This document shows, piece after piece, positions 1 to 6,343 of a stretch of DNA of 46,311 nt (the first letter of the stretch is position 1; each line of letters begins with the position of its first letter). Below the pieces are notes generated by a model. That model had not been told where the DNA came from and did no database searches. It worked only from the letters and a program-made list of their open reading frames with translations. The DNA is from Pseudomonadota bacterium (GTDB lineage Bacteria > Desulfobacterota > Binatia > Bin18), in assembly GCA_005804965.1 (NCBI GenBank), contig SYOC01000058.1:1-46311 (forward strand), in the 5' to 3' direction. Position numbers and translations under genes: made by a program.

Positions 1-15
1 ACCTTTCCTCGTAAG

Positions 16-114
16 GGCTAACGCTCCGGCGCACCGCGAGCGGTCCACACGCGGCCTTTCGAGTTTATTCCTTCACGCCACAGGGCCGCGATGCGGTGGC
101 GCGGTTGGTTAGAT
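16..114 (-). other. attC recombination site closing the mrr cassette
   Basis: Read on the minus strand, the site opens with ATCTAAC (114-108), which fits the inverse core RYYYAAC, and ends with GTTAGCC (22-16), one mismatch from the core GTTRRRY. Between them, GCGCACCGC (29-37) pairs with GCGGTGGCGC (93-102) leaving one bulged G, and GCGGCC (51-56) pairs with GGCCGC (84-89). A hairpin with an extrahelical base and a 99-base length is typical of integron attC sites. It lies 17 bases past the mrr stop codon, as expected for a cassette. Bases 1-15 would then be the start of a third cassette cut by the window edge. Confidence 0.82.
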
Positions 115-131
115 GCTTTTACTTCTGCTCC

Positions 132-1046
132 TCATTCTTCTCCAAAATAGTCAGAGTCAATACGCTTGATTTCATACGTAGAAGACTTAGTCACACCAAT
201 ATTGAAATCAATCATGAGCTCTGCCAGTTGATTGCCATTAATCAGTACTATCTTGGGGTCAATGTGGGTTGCATACTCTTCGGCTTCAGACGAGAACGCA
301 CCGGTTGTGATAAAAACGCCTTTCTTAGCTCGCTTGCCATGGAGAGCCCCCACAAATTTCTGGATCTCTGGTCGCCCGACCGTGCCACTCCAACGCTTCG
401 CTTGTAAGTAGATCATGTCTAAGCCGAGGCGGTCTTCATTGATGATGCCATCAATGCCCTCATCTCCGCTGCGGCCTATCGCCTTCCCTGCGTCCCGTCG
501 AGAACCACCATAGCCCATGTTAACAAGAAGTTCCACGACGAGCCGCTCGAAAAACTCCGGAGGGGCCTCTTTCACACGTTTGAGGAGTTCGGTAGCCAAT
601 TCGTTGCGAATGCGTTGATATGCGCCCTCTAGGGTCTCTTCCGGTGTAGAGTGTCCCTGCTCCTCTAAGGTCAGAAGAGGCAATTCTGGGATAGCCGTCT
701 TCCGCCCATCACGGAATTCCACGAACTCTGGGAAGCGCTCCAAGTACAGTATGTCGATCCGTGCAGGATGCTCGCTCAGTACTTGCTTCCCTCGTTCGGT
801 AATTTGAAAGTGGGCACGACGTGTCGGTTTGAGTACGCCCGCTTGCTGAAGGTACGATTTGGCCCAAGCTACTCGGTTATCAAAGATCGGCTGGCGACCA
901 CTCGGTAAGAGTTCCGTTTTCTCTTCTGAACTCAAAGTGAATTGATTGGCTAACAGCCCTCTCGCTTCACGAATTGAGTACTCTCGCCCATCCGCAGTCA
1001 ACTGAAGAAGGGGTAACATGAGGGTCTGAAAATCTGGGATTGGCAT
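132..1046 (-). CDS. mrr: Mrr-like type IV restriction endonuclease (integron cassette gene)
   Basis: A 304-residue protein with the two-part layout of Mrr. The N-terminal region (about 1-95) looks like the Mrr_N winged-helix domain, and the C-terminal region (about 160-285) is a PD-(D/E)xK nuclease fold. The catalytic signature is visible as GDEGIDG (Asp199) followed by LQAK (Gln215, Lys217), the QxK variant usual in Mrr enzymes. Family members cut DNA carrying foreign methylation. The ATG lies 28 bases after a cassette core site (1081-1075) and the stop lies just before an attC, so the gene fills one integron cassette. The length matches full-length Mrr and the frame is intact. Expression probably depends on a promoter upstream of the array or of the TIR cassette, since the space before the ATG is short. 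The target modification cannot be read from the sequence. Confidence 0.9.
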   Translation of the reverse strand: MPIPDFQTLMLPLLQLTADGREYSIREARGLLANQFTLSSEEKTELLPSGRQPIFDNRVAWAKSYLQQAGVLKPTRRAHFQITERGKQVLSEHPARIDILYLERFPEFVEFRDGRKTAIPELPLLTLEEQGHSTPEETLEGAYQRIRNELATELLKRVKEAPPEFFERLVVELLVNMGYGGSRRDAGKAIGRSGDEGIDGIINEDRLGLDMIYLQAKRWSGTVGRPEIQKFVGALHGKRAKKGVFITTGAFSSEAEEYATHIDPKIVLINGNQLAELMIDFNIGVTKSSTYEIKRIDSDYFGEE

Positions 1047-1074
1047 GTCGTCTCTTCAGTTACTTTTGTGTGGC

Positions 1075-1230
1075 ATCTAACGGCTCGGCGATGAGCTGCC
1101 GGCCGCCCGTGTTGCAACCGAGTCTCGTCCGCCGGCCGCCGCCGTGCAAACCTCCTTGATCGGCGGCCGGCGGATCGGGGCCTCTGAGTACCGCCGACTG
1201 CGGTCGGTCAGCTCCATTGCCTTGTTAGGC
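1075..1230 (-). other. attC recombination site closing the TIR cassette
   Basis: On the minus strand the inverse core GCCTAAC (1230-1224) follows the TIR stop codon by 13 bases, and the core GTTAGAT (1081-1075) precedes the mrr gene. Both match RYYYAAC and GTTRRRY exactly. The interior is strongly self-complementary: the blocks GCCGGCCGCC near 1099 and 1131 can each pair with GGCGGCCGGC near 1163, and GAGCTGCCGG pairs imperfectly with CGGTCGGTCAGCTC near the other end. A 156-base site is long but within the range known for attC. Confidence 0.85.
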
Positions 1231-1243
1231 GCCCTCTCGGCAT

Positions 1244-2338
1244 TCAGCCCTCGGACTCGTCCGCCTTCTTCGCGCGGCTCGGCGGCTTCTTCCGTTCCTT
1301 GATCTCGATCTCCGCGAGTTCGAAGAAGTGGTCGAGCATCATCGGGAGCTCCATCGCGATCATTTCCATCTCTCGCGGATGGACTCCCAACTCCTCCATC
1401 CAAGGGCCACCCATCATCGCCCTGCTCACATGCTTCAGGCTTCGGAGCGCGTTGCGGGCGGCCGCGACATGGCCTGCCTTCGCCTCGCGGTATGCCTCCA
1501 AGATGACTTCAGTCAACCAGGGGAAGTCGTCTCGCAAGAGTCCGGCGATGACAAGCAGGCCCACCGGGTCGCCTGGCTCGCCGGAGGCCCTGAGAGCAAT
1601 CTCCTCGAACATCATCGGGTGAAATCGGCGTAGCCGACGGCGCCGGACGGGAGCGGGGCCATCAACGAGTCGGCTCTCGAGGCGCGACGGCAGATCCTGG
1701 AACATGACCTTGACCTCCTCGAACAGCTTCGCGACGGAGGACGTCTCGGCCTCGGCCTCGATACTGCGCGGGTCGGCATCATCCGGCGCCTGCTGAAGCA
1801 GTCCATCGACCTTGGTCTTGAAGGCCGCGACTTGCATTTGTACGGCTTCCCGGTCCGGTTCAGCGCCCGGCACGCGATTGAGGAGTTGGAGGACAAGCTT
1901 CGTCAGAGATTCCTCCTTGTCGTCGCAGTTCTGAAACTGTGCAAACGGGCCGCTGTTCGCTTTGCTCAAAGCGATGCCCAAGGCGACGCCATACACGGGT
2001 GTGTCCAACTTACCCTTGGCAACGCCAGCTTCGTAGAGGATCCATGGCCGGTCGAGGCTGCGTTGAGTGAGTAGACAGACTACATCGGACGCGGATGACA
2101 GATTCTTCATCAGCTCGGGGTACCACTCGACTCCGTACTCGATCCCCTGTGAGCCCTTGCGGTCCGAGGAGCGGAAGGACTTGAGGACGCCGGCGCTCAC
2201 GCTGCTGAGGAGTTTGCTGAAAACCTCGGCAAGCGCGGCATCCCGGCTATCGTGGCTGATGAATACCAAGGGAGTACCCGTCTTCCGGGCACTGCCTTCG
2301 TCTTCGCGCGACCCTTCCTTCTTGTCGGGATCGGCCAT
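1244..2338 (-). CDS. TIR-domain protein, probable NAD-cleaving defence effector (integron cassette gene)
   Basis: A 364-residue protein. Residues about 21-150 form a bacterial TIR domain: it opens with PLVFISHDSRD, and the WILYEAG segment contains Glu103 at the position of the catalytic glutamate of TIR NADases. Bacterial TIR proteins commonly cleave NAD and take part in abortive anti-phage defence. Residues about 195-364 form a helical region that I do not recognise, with a basic RRRRLRR stretch followed by leucine-rich helices and a lysine-rich tail. This part could sense a trigger or oligomerise. The start ATG is 32 bases from a core site at 2377-2371, preceded by GAGG, and the stop is followed by an attC. 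The gene therefore sits in its own cassette. There is no partner gene such as a ThsA- or Argonaute-like protein beside it. The function is inferred from the TIR fold. Confidence 0.83.
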   Translation of the reverse strand: MADPDKKEGSREDEGSARKTGTPLVFISHDSRDAALAEVFSKLLSSVSAGVLKSFRSSDRKGSQGIEYGVEWYPELMKNLSSASDVVCLLTQRSLDRPWILYEAGVAKGKLDTPVYGVALGIALSKANSGPFAQFQNCDDKEESLTKLVLQLLNRVPGAEPDREAVQMQVAAFKTKVDGLLQQAPDDADPRSIEAEAETSSVAKLFEEVKVMFQDLPSRLESRLVDGPAPVRRRRLRRFHPMMFEEIALRASGEPGDPVGLLVIAGLLRDDFPWLTEVILEAYREAKAGHVAAARNALRSLKHVSRAMMGGPWMEELGVHPREMEMIAMELPMMLDHFFELAEIEIKERKKPPSRAKKADESEG

Positions 2339-2370
2339 CGCTGGTCCTCGCTCTCTCGTTGGCGTTGAGC

Positions 2371-2377
2371 GCCTAAC
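2371..2377 (-). other. Cassette core site (GTTAGGC) at the start of the TIR cassette
   Basis: The minus strand reads GTTAGGC, a perfect GTTRRRY core, 32 bases before the TIR start codon. No RYYYAAC partner occurs within the 200 bases upstream, so this is not the end of a normal attC. It is either an attI-like site or a secondary target where the cassettes were inserted. Confidence 0.65.
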
Positions 2378-2420
2378 ATGAATTGGACTGCATCTACCCT
2401 CTCTACTAATATATGGTCCT

Positions 2421-2513
2421 ATCTATAAGTAGATGCTTCCATCTACAGGTAGATGGAACCCGCCCTATCTATAAGTAGATGTCGCTCGCGGCTACGCCCA
2501 TCTATTCGTAGAC
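2421..2513. promoter_or_regulatory. Array of four ATCTA-N4-TAGAT palindromes upstream of the TIR gene
   Basis: Four palindromic units occur at 2421-2434 (ATCTATAAGTAGAT), 2441-2454 (ATCTACAGGTAGAT), 2467-2480 (ATCTATAAGTAGAT, identical to the first) and 2500-2513 (ATCTATTCGTAGAC). The second has perfect 8-base arms, CCATCTAC and GTAGATGG. The start-to-start spacings are 20, 26 and 33 bases. A single half-site ATCTAC lies at 2392. On the minus strand a TATATT -10-like hexamer (2413-2408) sits between the array and the TIR gene. The most economical reading is a cluster of operator sites for a dimeric regulator controlling the cassette promoter. No regulator gene is visible nearby. Confidence 0.6.
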
Positions 2514-2586
2514 ATGTGTCCGGCTTCCTTAACGCCCATGAGACTGCTTACCACCATCGCGAAAAGGAGGCAATGTTGATTCTGTT

Positions 2587-4278
2587 CTAGCTGCTGCGTG
2601 TCCGGCGGCGAAACTTTTCTCCCAGCTCTTCTTCGTCCTTAAGATACTGGGCCATGCGTTCGTTGCTGTAGCCATATGGTCCGCTGCCCAGTAATCCGAC
2701 CTCGGCTATTGCCAGTGCCTCGAATTCGCTCTGTGTACCTAATCCCTGCTCGCTCGGTAGACCTGCCTGTTTCCAAGCCGCAAATCCGCCTTGGAGGACC
2801 TCAACATTGGTGTACCCCATTTGCTTGAGTGTCGGGGCGGACAGCATGGACTCGTTGCCTTGACGGCAATAGAGCACTATCGACGTGTCTTTGTCGGGAA
2901 CTTCTTCGGCGATCTGCAGGTCGAGACGCCCGCGCGAGAGCCAGCGTGCGCCGGGAATATGCGCGGTTGCGAAATCGCCGGCACTGCGTAGGTCTAAGAC
3001 CAGGCCGCTGTCGTTTGCTGTCAACTTGGCCTGCAATGCCGCTGGTGTCAGAACGCTGGTCTGAGCGCGGGCTTCAGACAAACCAGGAATCGCCAAGGGG
3101 CGGGGTTGCGCTCCGGCAGGAAGCCCGAGCAGGAGCCGTGCAAGCCATGCCGGTTGTCCATAATCTACTTCTTGAGGCTCGCCTGTCTCTAACGGGAGAC
3201 CTTGCGTAGCCCAGGCCGTGGTGCCGCCGTCGAGGACAGACACGCGGGGATAGCCCATGTCCTTGAGAAGCGCAGCAGCGAGGATAGCGCGCTCCCGCTG
3301 GTCGCATGTCGTGACAATCGCAGCATTCTTGACCCCGACGAGGCTTTCGATGAGCAGCGCGGTCTGCGTGCCAGGACAGAAGTGAGCACCAGGAATGTGG
3401 CCAGCGCGGTATTCGTCGAGCTGGCGTGCATCGAGCAGGTAGTGCAGGGTGCCCTGTGCTTGCCAGTTGTAGAGTTCGTGGGGAGCAATAAAGGTGAGCT
3501 TGTCTTCGGCAGCGATGCGCTGGGCAAATTGTGTACACGTTGCCTGGGCCGCAGCAGAAGCCGAGGGAACCGCTTTGCCTTCCCCCGACTGTAACTCGCT
3601 GCCGTAGCCGGCGATACGCCACGCCCCAGTTCCGCCTTTGAGGGCGTAGACCTGGGGAAACCCCATCCGCCGTAGCACCTGCGCTCCGAGCAGGCTGCGG
3701 GTGCGGCCAGCGCAGTTGGTGACAATCGGAACGTTGCGATCCTGCACAATATCGGTAACGGCGAGCGCAAGCTGACCGCCCGGTGCGCTATACGCACCGG
3801 GAAGATGAGCAGTGAGAAATTCCGGCTCGGTGCGCGTGTCCAGAATGTAAATCTGCTCGCCGCGTGCCAGCCGCTCATGCAACTCTTCTACTGTCAGGTC
3901 GGGAATACCTTCTTCTACCTGCAAGACTTCGCCATAGGCTTTACCACGCAAGCTCCAGCCGTGAATCGTCTCGTACCCTGCTGCTTTCCAACGTGGCAAT
4001 CCTCCCTCCAAGACCGAGACGTTGCTGTAGCCCAGCGACTCCAACGTTGTCGCCGCCAGTGCAGAACGCTGACCGCTGTCGCAGAGCAGGACCACATGGG
4101 TATCCGTCGTTGGCACCAGCACGGCGATGTATTTTTCCAGATGTCCGCGTGGCAAGGGCGTCGTATCGAGAATCTGCTCCAACGTGAACTCTCCCCAATC
4201 GCGCACGTCGAGCACAGCAAACAAGGCGTCGCTTGCCATCAGATCCTTGAGATCTTGAGCTTGGATTGTGGTGACCAT
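2587..4278 (-). CDS. Four-domain rhodanese-type sulfurtransferase
   Basis: A 563-residue protein made of four consecutive rhodanese domains at about 1-110, 120-230, 258-365 and 405-508, followed by a 55-residue tail. The active-site cysteines are Cys66 (CDSGQRS), Cys189 (CAGRTRS), Cys325 (CDQRER) and Cys471 (CRQGNES). The first three keep the CxxxxR loop, whereas the fourth has Glu in place of Arg. Rhodaneses carry persulfide sulfur on this cysteine and pass it to thiols or cyanide. The ATG at 4278 is preceded by GAGGAG. A longer in-frame extension upstream overlaps the SnoaL-like gene and lacks family similarity, so it was not used. It is the last gene of a three-gene operon with a cupin, which suggests thiol or sulfite metabolism (inference). 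It has no signal peptide, so it is cytoplasmic. Confidence 0.9.
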   Translation of the reverse strand: MVTTIQAQDLKDLMASDALFAVLDVRDWGEFTLEQILDTTPLPRGHLEKYIAVLVPTTDTHVVLLCDSGQRSALAATTLESLGYSNVSVLEGGLPRWKAAGYETIHGWSLRGKAYGEVLQVEEGIPDLTVEELHERLARGEQIYILDTRTEPEFLTAHLPGAYSAPGGQLALAVTDIVQDRNVPIVTNCAGRTRSLLGAQVLRRMGFPQVYALKGGTGAWRIAGYGSELQSGEGKAVPSASAAAQATCTQFAQRIAAEDKLTFIAPHELYNWQAQGTLHYLLDARQLDEYRAGHIPGAHFCPGTQTALLIESLVGVKNAAIVTTCDQRERAILAAALLKDMGYPRVSVLDGGTTAWATQGLPLETGEPQEVDYGQPAWLARLLLGLPAGAQPRPLAIPGLSEARAQTSVLTPAALQAKLTANDSGLVLDLRSAGDFATAHIPGARWLSRGRLDLQIAEEVPDKDTSIVLYCRQGNESMLSAPTLKQMGYTNVEVLQGGFAAWKQAGLPSEQGLGTQSEFEALAIAEVGLLGSGPYGYSNERMAQYLKDEEELGEKFRRRTRSS

Positions 4279-4292
4279 GACTCCTCTTTTCG

Positions 4293-4709
4293 TTACTGCA
4301 ACCGTTCTTCTCCCCGCGACGGCGGGGCAAAAATTGGTGAAGCGTGATGATGCACGATGAACCACTGGCCATCCTGCTTCTCGAACAAGTTGGTGGTGAG
4401 AATCTGCGAGCGCGTTGCACCGTCGTACCCTTGGGTTTCCAGTTCTTCGATGAGCATGACCCAACCGAAGTTGCCGTTCACCACGACGCGCACATCGGCA
4501 AGGGTAAACCGCATGCCGAAAGCGTTATCGAAAATCCGCTCCCAACTCGCCATGACCGGTCCCCACCCCACGAGCAGCGGCCAGCCTGGGTGGACGCATT
4601 TGATATGCGCGGCGCGTAGCCACACCTTCTCCATTTCTTTGATGTCCAAGGTCTCGAACGCTTGGTAAAACGCCCGATTCGCTGCTTCGACTTCGCGTTG
4701 CTCGTTCAT
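4293..4709 (-). CDS. SnoaL-like / nuclear transport factor 2 fold protein
   Basis: A 138-residue protein with the features of the SnoaL_3/DUF4440 branch of the NTF2-like fold: an N-terminal helix pair (REVEAANRAFYQAFETLD), a conserved VHPGWPLLVGWGPV segment, and a C-terminal strand ending in WFIVHHHASP. Such cone-shaped proteins bind small ligands and some act as isomerases or hydrolases, but the substrate is unknown here. The start ATG has GGAGG upstream. It lies between the cupin (15-base gap) and the rhodanese (14-base gap) and is surely co-transcribed with them. The HHH run near the C-terminus could bind a metal, but that is a guess. Confidence 0.85.
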   Translation of the reverse strand: MNEQREVEAANRAFYQAFETLDIKEMEKVWLRAAHIKCVHPGWPLLVGWGPVMASWERIFDNAFGMRFTLADVRVVVNGNFGWVMLIEELETQGYDGATRSQILTTNLFEKQDGQWFIVHHHASPIFAPPSRGEERLQ

Positions 4710-4724
4710 GTCGGGTTCCCTCCT

Positions 4725-5045
4725 TTAGGGTTTAGGGGCCATAAAGACCAAAACGGTTAAGCGTTCCGGCCCGGGATTCTTCACACCGTGGTCCGCACCG
4801 GCTGGTGCCAGGGCAGTACCGCCAGGGCCGAGGATCTTCGTCTCTTGGCCGATGCGAATCTGTGCCTGGCCTTGGAGGACGTGGTACACTTTGTCAGACC
4901 CTTTGTGAGCATGCGGGGTCTGCTCCTGCCCGGCCTCGAAGCAGTAGACATCGCAGAACATCCGCTCGGTATCGAACAGGTTGACCTTTTGCATTTTCTC
5001 GGCGGAAAAGCGGAGCTGAGAGAAAATTTCCTTGAAGACTTCCAT
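4725..5045 (-). CDS. Small single-domain cupin
   Basis: A 106-residue cupin. Motif 1 is visible as the run from TPHAHKGSDKVYHVLQG, with two histidines and a downstream Glu/Asp-type position, and motif 2 as PAGADHGVKNPG, giving the third histidine of a cupin metal site. A dioxygenase or a ligand-binding role are both possible. I chose ATG at 5045. A GTG 18 bases upstream is in frame, but it overlaps the GGGAGG ribosome-binding site that serves the ATG. It is the first gene of the cupin/SnoaL/rhodanese operon, and its promoter should lie in the 163-base gap to the divergent mutM gene. The pairing with a sulfurtransferase hints at a thiol-oxidising role. Confidence 0.85.
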   Translation of the reverse strand: MEVFKEIFSQLRFSAEKMQKVNLFDTERMFCDVYCFEAGQEQTPHAHKGSDKVYHVLQGQAQIRIGQETKILGPGGTALAPAGADHGVKNPGPERLTVLVFMAPKP

Positions 5046-5208
5046 ATGAGTGTGGCCTCCCACGTGTTACGGCATCTCGCGCCATCGCTTGACGGTCTTT
5101 TCTCTTTTTCAGAGATGCGGTATCCCCTGACCACTCTTGCCCTAGCGCAAAAGATGGCGTCGTGGCAAGGCCGTATGGCATTGTTGAGGGAGAGAAGGAG
5201 TAGGTCGC

Positions 5209-6021
5209 ATGCCTGAATTGCCGGAAGTAGAAACCGTCCGCCGTAGCTTGGAGCGCTTGATTGCCGGTCAGTCTATTGTCGCAGTGCAGGTGCGGGAGCC
5301 GCGCTTGCGCAAGCCGGTGGCGAAAAACTTTGCCGCTATCCTCACTGGTCGTGTGATCCACAGTGTCGGGCGACGCGGGAAATACTTGAACCTACGACTT
5401 GACGACGAGCACGTGTGGCTGGTGCATTTGGGGATGACGGGGCAACTAACAGTCTGCGATCCGCAGACTCCGCTGCGCACGCACGATCATGTTGTCATGA
5501 CCTTGGGCGATGGCCGTGCTCTGCGATACAACGATCCGCGTCGTTTTGGCCTCATGCTCGTCGGCACGGCAACGGAGATTGAAGCGGCGATGGCTTTGGG
5601 CGTCGAGCCGCTCAGTGCGGCATTTTCTCCGCGTTATCTTCAGGAGAAGGCGCAACTCACTCGGCGCACGGTCAAAGATGTGTTGATGGATCAGCGTGTC
5701 GTGGCTGGTGTCGGCAATATCTATGCTAGCGAACTCTTGTTTCGTGCTCAGGTGCAGCCGAGCCGCCTCGTTCCAACGCTTGATGCTGAAGAAATGACGC
5801 GTGTCGTGAAAGCGACGAAAGCGGTGCTGCGGGAAGCGATCACCCATCGCGGCAGCTCCATCTCCGATTATCGCGATGGCGAGGGGCAGCCTGGCGATTT
5901 CCAGACGCGGTTTCGTGTCTACGACCGGGAAGGGCAACCCTGTCGTACTTGTAAAGACCCTATTCGGCGGGAGACACACGGCGGGCGCAGTTCATTTTTC
6001 TGTTCGACCTGTCAGGTGTGA
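5209..6021 (+). CDS. mutM: Formamidopyrimidine-DNA glycosylase (Fpg/MutM)
   Basis: A 270-residue base-excision repair enzyme that removes 8-oxoguanine and formamidopyrimidines and nicks the abasic site. The N-terminus PELPEVETVRR carries the catalytic Pro2 and Glu3, Lys58 lies in GRRGKYL, and the helix-two-turn-helix loop VAGVGNIYASELLF is present. The C-terminus holds a four-cysteine zinc finger (CRTC ... CSTC) needed for DNA binding. All key residues are present and the length is normal. GAAGGAG lies upstream of the ATG. It is divergent from the cupin operon and followed closely by a small zinc-ribbon gene. Confidence 0.97.
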   Translation: MPELPEVETVRRSLERLIAGQSIVAVQVREPRLRKPVAKNFAAILTGRVIHSVGRRGKYLNLRLDDEHVWLVHLGMTGQLTVCDPQTPLRTHDHVVMTLGDGRALRYNDPRRFGLMLVGTATEIEAAMALGVEPLSAAFSPRYLQEKAQLTRRTVKDVLMDQRVVAGVGNIYASELLFRAQVQPSRLVPTLDAEEMTRVVKATKAVLREAITHRGSSISDYRDGEGQPGDFQTRFRVYDREGQPCRTCKDPIRRETHGGRSSFFCSTCQV

Positions 6022-6127
6022 GTCCGAGCAATTTTTCCGGTTGCTCTTGTTTTCCCTGGCGCTTCCCTGGCATACTGCACCGACAAGAAGAAGGGGTAGG
6101 AAAATTTCTGTAGAGGAGGCGGCAGGC

Positions 6128-6325
6128 GTGGATCTTCCCCAGTGTCAAAAATGTACTCGCGGTGTCCTTGCTCCGTTATCGGATTTCGGACCACGCGGAG
6201 CGTCGCTCGAATATAAGGTGTGGGCGTGCGTGCAGCCAGGCTGCGGCTTCACGATTCGCATAGATAAAGGCGTAGTCGTGTATGGCCAGGTCGGAGATAC
6301 GAAACGCCGCCTAGATGAGCCATAG
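6128..6325 (+). CDS. Small zinc-ribbon protein of unknown function
   Basis: A 65-residue protein read from a GTG start with GGAGG placed seven to eight bases upstream. It contains a CxxC pair (QCQKC) near the N-terminus and a CxxxxC pair (CVQPGC) followed by GFTIRID, which is the layout of a zinc ribbon. A longer open frame runs upstream into mutM, but that part is the shadow of mutM in another frame. It lies 106 bases downstream of mutM and 18 bases from the convergent TonB receptor stop. I do not recognise a named family. A nucleic-acid-binding role is possible but unproven. Confidence 0.68.
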   Translation: MDLPQCQKCTRGVLAPLSDFGPRGASLEYKVWACVQPGCGFTIRIDKGVVVYGQVGDTKRRLDEP

Positions 6326-6343
6326 TCGTGGCGTATGGCAAAC

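Noticed and set aside
1077-1403. 108-residue open frame across the attC and the end of the TIR gene
   Set aside because: It lies in the attC palindrome and in another frame of the TIR gene; composition is Arg/Gly-rich shadow coding.
2421-2513. CRISPR array
   Set aside because: The units are 14-base palindromes with spacings of 20, 26 and 33 bases, not 23-37-base direct repeats with constant spacers, and there are no cas genes.
2371-2585. A third attC upstream of the TIR gene
   Set aside because: Only one core motif is present; the only GTT words downstream on the plus strand (GTTGATT, GTTCTAG) do not fit GTTRRRY and no large palindrome spans the region.
4278-4464. 62-residue N-terminal extension of the rhodanese
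   Set aside because: It overlaps the SnoaL-like gene, has no rhodanese similarity, and the ATG at 4278 has a good GAGGAG site.
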